From positions 1 to 26,770 of the forward strand of contig CABQBF010000019.1 of NCBI GenBank assembly GCA_902462325.1: a stretch of DNA of 26,770 nucleotides. Reading direction: 5' to 3'. The notes under the pieces are model-generated. The model did not search any database. It had not been told where the DNA came from and saw nothing but the letters and a program-made list of their open reading frames with translations. The position numbers and the translations under genes are program-made. Positions 14,806-22,143 of this stretch are shown here, piece after piece. This stretch comes from an uncultured Peptococcaceae bacterium. GTDB lineage: Bacteria > Bacillota > Peptococcia > Peptococcales > Peptococcaceae. Position 1 is the first letter of the stretch, and each line of letters starts with the position of its first letter.

Positions 14806-16797
14806 TTAAATAGTCAAGCCTGCATCATAGCCGGTGTGTACGGCATGAACAATGCTGGAGGCTTTTACGCAGTCGCCGACGTTGATTACATCGAAGGCTA
14901 CGTCGATAAATTTATCCCGTTCTTCTGCCAACGGTTTGGTACCCACGCAGATAATCACGGTGTCTGCTTCTATAAACTGACGGCCCTCGCCGTTTTCTAC
15001 ATAAGCGCCCTTGTCAGTGATTTCTACACAGGCGGTATCTACCATGGTCACAACCTTTTCCTGCTCCATCACTTCCAAATAAGAAATCCGCTCGGTGAGC
15101 TGTGCTTTCGGCGCAATGTAATGGCCCATTTCCACGATGGCGCTTGCATGGCCCAACTGATTTAAATGGATACCCAGCTCAACGCCGATATCGCCGCCGC
15201 CGACAATCAGAACGTTGTGGCCCACTTTATCTTCATTGCCAAACACATCAAAGGACAGCATAGCTTTTTCTACGCCAGGAATTTTAGGCACAATTTGTTC
15301 TGCGCCTACGGCTACAATGACGGCATCGGGATCCAGCTCGTCAATCATATCGCGGGTTGCGGTGGTATTCATCATCACCACAATGCTGCGGCGTTTTTTC
15401 ACCTGCCGTTCCAGATATTCATGGAACAGCTTCATTTCTTTTTTGAAAGGCATCACATCAGATAATAAAGCCTGACCGCCCAGCTTATCGGTTTTTTCGT
15501 ACAGCACAACTTCATGCCCCCGGTCTGCTGCGCTGATAGCCGCTTCCATACCGGCGACGCCGCCGCCGATCACGGCAACCCGTTTTTTCCGGTCCGCTGG
15601 CGGGAAATCCCGTTTGGATAAGCTTTGGAAGGCCAGCGGATTGGTGGCGCAATGACGGTCATAGCTCGGATGGCTCAGCAAGTGCAATTCGGTGGTTAAG
15701 GCCTCCCGACGGCCGTGATCCATACAGTAGTTGCAGCGCAGGCAAGGACGAATATCATCTTCTCTGCCTTCTTTGGCCTTTTTAATGATTTCCGGGTCAG
15801 CCATGGCAGAACGGGCCATCAGGATATAATCAGCCTGCCCTTTTGCCAAAATTTCTTCGGCTACTTCCGGCGTATAAACAGCGCCTACTACGCCGATTGG
15901 AATTTTAACGCCAGGCGTATTCTTTACAATTTCACTGGCGTAGGCGTTATGCGCCATAGGAAAGAAATTGCTGGGATGCTGTTTTGGACGGGACAGCGCA
16001 TCAACACGATGACCGCAGGTAATATGAATCATATCGGCATATTGCTGCAGCAACAATACTTGCTGGGCTGCGTCTTCCGGCAGAATGCCGCCTTCTACTT
16101 CGTCGTTGCCGTTTAAGCGCAGTTCGATTAACAAATCATCGCCTACCGCATCACGGATTGCTTTCAATACCATCAACGAGAACCGACAGCGATTTTCCAC
16201 ACTGCCGCCAAATTCATCGGTGCGGTGATTGGTCAGCGGCGATAAGAACTGATTAAACAGCCAACCGTGAGCCATGTGAATCATCAAGCCGTCAAATTTG
16301 GCAATTTTAGCCCAAACAGCATACTGAGCAAATAAATCGCAAATGCCTTTCATATCTTCCAGTGTAGCCGCTTTTACCTGATAACCGCTGGTCACATAGG
16401 TATCGGCACCCAGTCTAGGATAATCGGGCAGATTTACAAAAGGCCCGCAGTGCAGCAATTCGGCAAAGGTTAAGCCTCTGTACGCATGCACGGAGCGTTG
16501 CAGCAGGTGAAAATTCATCTGATTGCAGGTTTTGGGATTTAAGTTAAACATGTGTTCATGACCGCCGTCAATGGGCACTTCCATCGGCAGCGCTACGGTG
16601 GAGAAGCCGCCGCGAATATAATTCATGACCTGGTCAATGCCGTTTTGGGTGATGCGGCCTTCGCTGCTTTCCCCGCCGCCGGTAGCAATGGAACCGATTG
16701 GCGCCATACAGGCACGGTTGTTAAAACGTACTTTATGTTTCCCCACATACATCGGCTCAAACAGATGGGGATATTTTTCTTTATAAACTGGTCTCAT
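14806..16797 (-). CDS. FMN/4Fe-4S/FAD reductase of the 2,4-dienoyl-CoA reductase / BaiCD-type family (intact copy)
   Basis: A 663-residue NADH:flavin oxidoreductase. Residues 1-350 are an old-yellow-enzyme TIM barrel that binds FMN (ACMAPIG, HGWLFNQFLSP, IELRLNGND). Cys352, 355, 358 and 383 should hold a 4Fe-4S cluster. Residues about 405-663 form an FAD and NAD(P)H domain with GGGVAG (411-416) and GGGDIG (533-538). Relatives reduce activated C=C bonds of enoyl-CoA esters, enoates or 3-oxo-bile acids; the substrate here is unknown. Two unusual points: Trp179 stands where the family usually has the proton-relay Tyr of HGY, and the last cluster Cys is 24 residues after the third. ATG 16797 has GGGAG 8 nt upstream. 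It has its own promoter with a 50-bp element shared with its paralogue at 18174-20176. Confidence 0.92.
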   Translation of the reverse strand: MRPVYKEKYPHLFEPMYVGKHKVRFNNRACMAPIGSIATGGGESSEGRITQNGIDQVMNYIRGGFSTVALPMEVPIDGGHEHMFNLNPKTCNQMNFHLLQRSVHAYRGLTFAELLHCGPFVNLPDYPRLGADTYVTSGYQVKAATLEDMKGICDLFAQYAVWAKIAKFDGLMIHMAHGWLFNQFLSPLTNHRTDEFGGSVENRCRFSLMVLKAIRDAVGDDLLIELRLNGNDEVEGGILPEDAAQQVLLLQQYADMIHITCGHRVDALSRPKQHPSNFFPMAHNAYASEIVKNTPGVKIPIGVVGAVYTPEVAEEILAKGQADYILMARSAMADPEIIKKAKEGREDDIRPCLRCNYCMDHGRREALTTELHLLSHPSYDRHCATNPLAFQSLSKRDFPPADRKKRVAVIGGGVAGMEAAISAADRGHEVVLYEKTDKLGGQALLSDVMPFKKEMKLFHEYLERQVKKRRSIVVMMNTTATRDMIDELDPDAVIVAVGAEQIVPKIPGVEKAMLSFDVFGNEDKVGHNVLIVGGGDIGVELGIHLNQLGHASAIVEMGHYIAPKAQLTERISYLEVMEQEKVVTMVDTACVEITDKGAYVENGEGRQFIEADTVIICVGTKPLAEERDKFIDVAFDVINVGDCVKASSIVHAVHTGYDAGLTI

Positions 16798-16947
16798 TTC
16801 ATTCGCTCCCTTTTTTAATAAAATACAAGCAAGGTATCTTCATTGCGCTGTCCGGTCAAAGGCCGGCAGCCTTCAAAGTCTGGGGTTGAAATGAAAAAAT
16901 ATTGATACTGTCCCGGGTTTCTCTTTATATTTTCATTATTTATACAT

Positions 16948-17017
16948 AGCATAGCACAATATCGTTAGCTTGCATAAGTTTAATTTTTTATAGCGTATTA
17001 TTCAGTAACTTTTATAA
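16948..17017 (-). promoter_or_regulatory. LysR-type promoter/operator of the intact reductase
   Basis: The minus strand carries a 50-bp element (17017-16968) that recurs upstream of the second reductase (20298-20249) with 40 of 50 identical bases and no gap. It contains an ATAA-N10-TTAT dyad. About 14 nt downstream is TGC-TATGCT (the -10 hexamer is at 16953-16948) with no good -35, the layout of an activator-dependent promoter. The predicted leader is about 145 nt. I saw no strong hairpin in that leader. Confidence 0.75.
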
Positions 17018-17047
17018 CCGCACAGCACAAAAGCTTTCGATTTTGTT

Positions 17048-17995
17048 TTATACATCGCAATCACAGCCTCGCCCCTCGGTAAGGCAGCAGGAAAACTGCT
17101 CGCGGATAATATCCAGCATGCGGATTTCATTGACCGACATGGTTTTTAACTCAGGATATAGCAAATAATATGAAATTTTTGTATCCAGGCCAGCCGCTGG
17201 CACAGGCCGAATTAAACCGCTTTTGATAAAATAACTGCTCCTGGTTGTTTTTTCTGGAAACACAGCGGCAGCGCCATCTTCCGCCACCAACTGCAAAATG
17301 CTTTCCCGGCTGTTTAACCGGAAACAACGCTCTGGATTAAAATACTTTCGGTAAAATTCAGAAATATTGTCGGTCAAATCAGAATAGTAGGCTAAGGTCA
17401 ACTGGCGCAAATCCTCTTTGGTCAAAAATTCTTTTTCAGACAAAGGATTTTTGGTACTCAGCATCACGCAGCGCTCATCCTCCGCCAGCTTTTCCGCGTG
17501 CAAATCATTTTGTTCCGCTTTTTGCAGCAACTTTTTCTCCTTATCCTGCAAATAAGAAACAATGCCGATATTCACCGCGCTGTTGGCGATGGTTTCTACC
17601 ATGTGCTGCGGCGTTTTTTCGTGCAGAAACACCGACAGTTTTGGATATTTTTTCTGTAACTCAAAAATTAAGGTATTGGACATGGCAACACAAATAGAGG
17701 GAATGGCCTGGATATGCACAACGCCGTCCAATTCGTATTCCTGCTCCGACTTGGCCAGATACCAATTCTGAATGGTATTCAGCACCATCTGAGCCTCCTG
17801 CAAAACGCGGGCGCCATCTTCTGTCAGGATGACACCCTTTTTGGTACGTTTCAACAAGGGATACTGCAATTCTTCCTCCAGAGAGTTGATGGCGATACTC
17901 AACGCTGGCTGTGTGATATACAAATTTTGCGCCGCTTTATTAATAGACTTGCAGTTGGCGACTTCTACCAGATATTTCAGTTGTTCTAAGCGCAT
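17048..17995 (-). CDS. LysR-family transcriptional regulator
   Basis: A 315-residue LTTR. The N-terminal winged helix-turn-helix is clear (MRLEQLKYLVEVANCKSIN, AAQNLYITQPALSIAINSLE, LLKRTKKGVILTEDG), followed by a linker helix and a periplasmic-binding-like effector domain (about 90-295). The C-terminus has a Cys-rich end (CCLTEGRGCDCDV), which is not part of the usual fold. It lies between two paralogous reductase genes that share a 50-bp upstream element and is the obvious candidate to bind it; the effector would be the reductase substrate or product (inference). The gene is on the same strand as its presumed targets, with GGAAGTG before ATG 17995. Confidence 0.93.
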   Translation of the reverse strand: MRLEQLKYLVEVANCKSINKAAQNLYITQPALSIAINSLEEELQYPLLKRTKKGVILTEDGARVLQEAQMVLNTIQNWYLAKSEQEYELDGVVHIQAIPSICVAMSNTLIFELQKKYPKLSVFLHEKTPQHMVETIANSAVNIGIVSYLQDKEKKLLQKAEQNDLHAEKLAEDERCVMLSTKNPLSEKEFLTKEDLRQLTLAYYSDLTDNISEFYRKYFNPERCFRLNSRESILQLVAEDGAAAVFPEKTTRSSYFIKSGLIRPVPAAGLDTKISYYLLYPELKTMSVNEIRMLDIIREQFSCCLTEGRGCDCDV

Positions 17996-18042
17996 AGACT
18001 TTCACTTCCATTCAGAAAATTTTGAAACAAACCTGTATTTCT

Positions 18043-18071
18043 CCTCTATCCTATCACAAGTACAGCGTCAA
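18043..18071 (-). promoter_or_regulatory. Possible promoter of lysR
   Basis: The minus strand has TTGACG (18071-18066), 17 nt, TAGAGG (18048-18043), about 48 nt before the start codon. The -10 is weak. The 50-bp reductase element is not present here, so the regulator does not seem to control itself through that element. Confidence 0.45.
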
Positions 18072-18077
18072 GGCCAA

Positions 18078-18133
18078 AAACGGGGCTATCCCAGCCAGCC
18101 GCTACGCCTTTACGCCATCCGATAGTCCCGTTT
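18078..18133 (-). terminator. Terminator of the second reductase
   Basis: On the minus strand AAACGGGACTATC (18133-18121) pairs with GATAGCCCCGTTT (18090-18078), 13 bp with one G-U, around a 30-nt loop, followed by TT. It lies between the reductase stop and the lysR promoter. Confidence 0.75.
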
Positions 18134-18173
18134 CATTCCCCAAATTATGTTCGTAAACTATTAAATCAAAAAA

Positions 18174-20176
18174 TCAAAGAATATACCCTGCATCAAACCC
18201 TGTTTCAATGGCATGCTGCATATTGGATGCTTTCTTGCAGTCGCCAATATTGATGACATCAAAAGCCACATCGCGGAATCCGTCTCTGACTTTGGTCAGC
18301 GCTCTGGTTCCTGTACAAATAATTACACTGTCGACTTCCAGCAACGCTTCTCCATCAGCATTTTTAATCTGTACGCCAGCATCGGTAATTTCTGTGGCCT
18401 GGGTATCCAGGTAGGTCGTCACCTGTTCCTTTTCCATCCACTGCAAAATAGACATCCGCTCTGTCAATTCGGCATTGCCAGCCTGATAATGGCTCATTTC
18501 AATCACAGAACATGCATGGCCCAAGCCGGACAAATGGATGGACAGTTCACAGCCAATATCACCGCCGCCAATAATCGCAACGTTTTTACCCAGTTTGTCT
18601 TCGTTGCCGAATACATCAAAGGCCATCGTAGCTTTTTCAATGCCTGGAATTGGCGGAACTACCTGTTCAGCGCCAACGGCGATAATGGCAACGTCTGGAT
18701 TCAAATCAGAAATTAGTTCCGGTGTTGCTTCCGTGTTCATCATAATTTTAATTTGCGGATTTTTTTCACTTGCCGTTCCAGCCATTCGTGATAGGCTTTC
18801 ATTTCTTTTTTAAACCACATTCCATCAGACAAGAGCGCCTGACCGCCTAGTTTATCGGACTTTTCAAAAATAGTGACGTCATGTCTCCGGTCGGCGGCAC
18901 TGAGCGCAGCGTTCATACCAGCTACACCGCCGCCCACGATGGCTACTTTTTTGCTGCGCAGCGGAGCAGGAAATAGTTTTTTGCTGATTCCCTGCATGGA
19001 TAACGGATTGACCACGCAGCGGCGGTCAAAGCTTACTTCCGCCGCCATAGCCAGTTCTTTTCCACTTACCTTGGCTTTTCTGCGTCCATGGTCTAAACAG
19101 TACAGGCAGCGCAGGCAAGGACGAATATCTTCCTCGCGGCCTTCTTTTACTTTATTGACCCAGTTGTTATCGGCAATGGCTGCACGGGCCATCAGCACAT
19201 AATCGGCTTTGCCCTCTGCCAGCAATTTTTCTGTCCGCTCTGGATCACTGATAGCGCCTACCACGCCGATAGGAATGCGCACGCCAGGTGTTTTTTTGAT
19301 AATTTCGCTGGCATAAGCATTATGCTCTGTTGGGCAGTAATTAGTGGGATGCATTTTAGGACGGCTGGTTACATCAACACGGGTACCGCAGGTAATGTGA
19401 ATCATGTCCACATAATCCTGCAGCAATAATACCTGCTGGGCTGCGTCTTCCGGCAAAATGCCGCCTTCCATCTCATCGTTTCCGTTTAAACGCAATTCGA
19501 TAATCAAATCGTCGCCAATAACCTCACGAATGGCCTTTAACGCCATGATTGGGAATCGGCAGCGGTTTTCTACACTGCCGCCAAATTCATCGGTACGGGT
19601 GTTGGTGATTGGCGAAAGAAAATCGTGGAACAACCAACCATGGGCCATATGCACCATGATACCATCAAAGCCGGACCGTCTGGCCTGGCTGGCAAACTCA
19701 CGGCAAAGCTGCAGCACTTCCTCCATATCAGCTTTGTCCATCCCTTTTACGTGGCGGCCCTGATATTCCGAATCGGCGGCTGCCTTCAATTCCAGATTTT
19801 TGGCCACCATGCAGCGACCGCCATGAATTAGTTCGGCAAAGGTTTTGCCATTGTAAGCATGCACCGAGCGCTGCAACAGGTGCATATTCATATAATTGAC
19901 CTGTTCCGGATCCATGTTGAAAACGCCGGCGTGAGCGCCTTCTGCCGGAATTTCCATAGGCAGTGCCACCGAAGAAAAGCCGCCGCGGATAATGCCGGTC
20001 CAGTAGTCTACGCCAAAAGCGTTAATACGGCCATTGTCAGCGCCGCCGCCGGTGGCAACAATGCCCACAGGCGACATCATCACCCGATTGTTGAACACTA
20101 CTTCCTGGTTGCCCCGTTTGATCACCAACGGCTCAAACATGTGGGGATATTTCTCTTTATAAGCTGGTTTTGTCAT
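18174..20176 (-). pseudogene. Second FMN/4Fe-4S/FAD reductase, broken by a frameshift
   Basis: A paralogue of the reductase at 14806-16797, matching it along the whole length. The N-terminal frame (20176-18740) carries the FMN barrel, with HGWLFHDFLSP (Trp181 in place of Tyr), Cys motif CLRCLYC...C with 26 residues before the last Cys, and GGGVAG. It runs out after WLERQVKK, while the rest (NPQIKIMMN.., GGGDIG, INIGDCKKA) continues in another frame down to 18174. The break is at a run of seven A (minus strand, 18766-18760); one more A, or a -1 shift, restores the protein at about 667 residues. Without it the enzyme loses the NAD(P)H part. Ribosome site AAGGAGAG is 8 nt before ATG. It could be a true pseudogene, a sequencing indel or, less likely, slippage. 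Confidence 0.88.
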
Positions 20177-20228
20177 AGGATCATCTCTCCTTTTTCTTGC
20201 TGTGCAATTTATTTTACTATCTACATGC

Positions 20229-20298
20229 AGTATAGCATGCTGTGTTTTGCTTGCCTAAGTTGACTTTTTTATACGGTGTTATTCTGTGAAATTTATAA
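20229..20298 (-). promoter_or_regulatory. LysR-type promoter/operator of the second reductase
   Basis: The second copy of the 50-bp element lies at 20298-20249 on the minus strand, with the same TTATAAA, GAATAA, TATAAAAAA, AACTTA and GCAAGC blocks. It is followed by TGC-TATACT (-10 at 20234-20229) without a proper -35. The leader is about 45 nt, much shorter than for the first reductase. Confidence 0.75.
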
Positions 20299-20325
20299 TA
20301 TGTCTGTTTTTTAAGCAGCTTGTTA

Positions 20326-20355
20326 TAAAAACGGGACAGGATTGTTCCGTTCCCG
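20326..20355 (-). terminator. Probable terminator of the SLC13 gene
   Basis: On the minus strand CGGGA (20355-20351) pairs with TCCCG (20336-20332), followed by TTTTTAT. The 5-bp stem has alternative pairings with the G/C-rich sequence just upstream. It separates the transporter from the second reductase's own promoter. Confidence 0.55.
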
Positions 20356-20386
20356 CCCCGTTGTGCCTCACACAATCCCGCTGGTT

Positions 20387-21853
20387 TTACATCAACAGGC
20401 ATCCTAACGGATAGATGATAAAGATTGCATTGAATAGATTGAACAAGCTGTAAATCAAACCGTAGGTATAGGCCGATTTTCCGGGAACCCACTCTTTATC
20501 GCCATGCAGCAGCGCACCGGTGGCACTGGCTGGAGGGGTAATCATCCCCACGTTGCAGGCCGCCATCATGCAGGCTACTAAGGTTGGCAAATTGGCGCCG
20601 AAAGCCATACCAATGGATAAAATGATTGGTGTGAAAATGGCGCAAACCGCCTGGTTGTTGGCCAAATTGGTCAAAATGCAGCAGATGATGCAAACCAACA
20701 CGATAAATACAAACGGGCTCTTACCGGCCACAATCGGCGTAACGACAGCAGACATCCAAGGAGAAATCCCAGTGGTTTCTGCGGTGAAAGCGCCGGAGAT
20801 TGCCATAGCGGCAGCCAGCAGGAAAATAATATTCCAGGAAATATTTTTGGCAAATACTTGATTCATGGTGGTCAAGCCATCTTGAAACTGACAGGCCACA
20901 TAGAACACCACAGCGATTGCCAAAATACCGGTGTTTCCGATACTTTTCAGGATTTTCACCAATCCCAGCGAAGCCGGCAGCACATTGGGAATAATCAAAA
21001 GCGCCAACACAACGACAAAGTAAGCAAAAACAAATTTTTGATGGGCATTCAATTCGATTTTCTTTTCAAAATTGATGTTGCAATTGGCAATTTTCGATAC
21101 ATCCGGTTTAAAAATAAACTTACAAGCCAGCAGGAACAACGCTAAAGCTACTACGGTAGAAACAAAAATTACAAACATGTAAGGGCCATAGGCAATGCTC
21201 TGCCCTGTGGTGGATTCGTAGCTGGCGAATACAATCAACGGCAGGGATTTGTACGGCAAAATCAAATAGCTGGTGCTGCCTACATAAACCAGACCGCCCA
21301 TCATCAGCATGGGCCATTTGTCGCCGGGCTAAAAGCCATACAGCAACGCAATACTTTTAATCAACGGAATCATAACCAGGCAAGCTGCTGTGGCTGAAAC
21401 CATAAAGAAAGAAACAATGGCCGCAATCATCAACAAAAAGGACAGCACCCAAGGCTTCCCATAAGCAAATTTGCGGGTGGCAATCCACTGGGCTACATAT
21501 TCAATGATACCTGCCGAGTTGATGATATTGGTGAACAAGAAGAAAAACAGCATCAACAATACCGTATTGTTCCCAAAGCCACTGGCAAAAGCGCCGGTTA
21601 CCGTGGTATATTCACTGAGCCCCAAAAAGATCAGACAGGCTACGCTGGGCCATACCACATCGCCTACAACCAACCATCCATACAGCGTTCCCAAAAAGAT
21701 ACCTAAAATTTCTACGCCAAGGGGCGTTAACGGGTCTGCTGCCGGTACAACATACTGAAAGCCAATCATAATGGCCAAAGCAATGACACTATTGATTACA
21801 TATGCTGGGGAGCATCCAAACTTTAAACCTGCTCCAACTGAATTTTTACTCAT
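20387..21853 (-). pseudogene. SLC13/DASS-family anion transporter interrupted by an in-frame TAG
   Basis: A divalent-anion:sodium symporter-type membrane protein, 488 codons if read through. The first part (21853-21332, 174 codons) has several membrane spans and the first substrate-binding hairpin (VSATAACLVMIPLI). TAG at 21331-21329 follows GSI..LLYGF. The same frame continues without other stops (PGDKWP, then MLMMGGLVYVG) to 20387, with more spans and the second signature LTNLANNQAVCAIFTPI. The 307-codon part has no ribosome site at its first ATG (21310). Family members carry di- and tricarboxylates or sulfate. ATG 21853 is preferred over 21871 because AAGGTGG lies 8 nt before it. TAG ends other intact genes here (cobJ, both GTPases, an ABC gene), so recoding is unlikely. 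Confidence 0.88.
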
Positions 21854-21911
21854 AATTTCAACCACCTTCATTTTTCATTCCTATCAAGATAAACAAATTA
21901 CAAGTTCTTTC

Positions 21912-21925
21912 AATAAGCGCTTATT
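21912..21925. promoter_or_regulatory. 14-bp perfect palindrome, possible operator
   Basis: AATAAGCGCTTATT is fully self-complementary and lies just downstream of the predicted transcript start of the SLC13 gene, a position where a bound repressor would block transcription. A second small palindrome, CTTATAAG, is next to it. The centre resembles LacI-family operators, but the flanking TG/CA of a cre box is missing. Confidence 0.5.
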
Positions 21926-21937
21926 TCTTATAAGCAC

Positions 21938-21967
21938 ATTATATGCAATCTATAGGTCATTTAACAA
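21938..21967 (-). promoter_or_regulatory. Promoter of the SLC13 gene
   Basis: The minus strand has TTGTTA (21967-21962), 18 nt and TATAAT (21943-21938). The remaining sequence up to 22043 is A/T-rich and shows nothing more. Confidence 0.6.
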
Positions 21968-22043
21968 TTGCATGTATTTTATGAAGGGTTATAAATGAAT
22001 TATATAATAGCAATAAAAATTCACCAGTAGAGCAGCTCAAAGT

Positions 22044-22085
22044 AAAAAAGACGAGTCACTGCACAGGCAATGGCTCGTCTTTTTG
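22044..22085 (-). terminator. Terminator of the TetR/ABC operon
   Basis: On the minus strand AAAAAGACGAG..CTCGTCTTTTTT with inner pairs CATTG/CAGTG closes over a 6-nt loop and ends with a U tract. It lies about 60 nt after the last ABC gene. Confidence 0.85.
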
Positions 22086-22143
22086 ATAACTCGATATTTG
22101 ATTGATGCACGACAGCGTGACTATCAGCTTTCCTCTTCTGCTG

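Noticed and set aside
18740..18785. Programmed -1 frameshift in the second reductase
   Set aside because: The A7 run is out of register with a classical X-XXY-YYZ site (the codon before is GTG), no stimulatory ribosome site or pseudoknot was seen, and the intact paralogue needs no shift. Indel or pseudogene is simpler.
21311..21331. Pyrrolysine or other TAG recoding in the transporter
   Set aside because: TAG ends cobJ, both G3E GTPase genes and an ABC gene within the window, and no PYLIS-like structure was evident.
21960..22010. Third copy of the 50-bp reductase element upstream of the SLC13 gene
   Set aside because: Only short A/T-rich words (TTGCAT, TTATAA) recur, at different spacing; no ungapped alignment holds.
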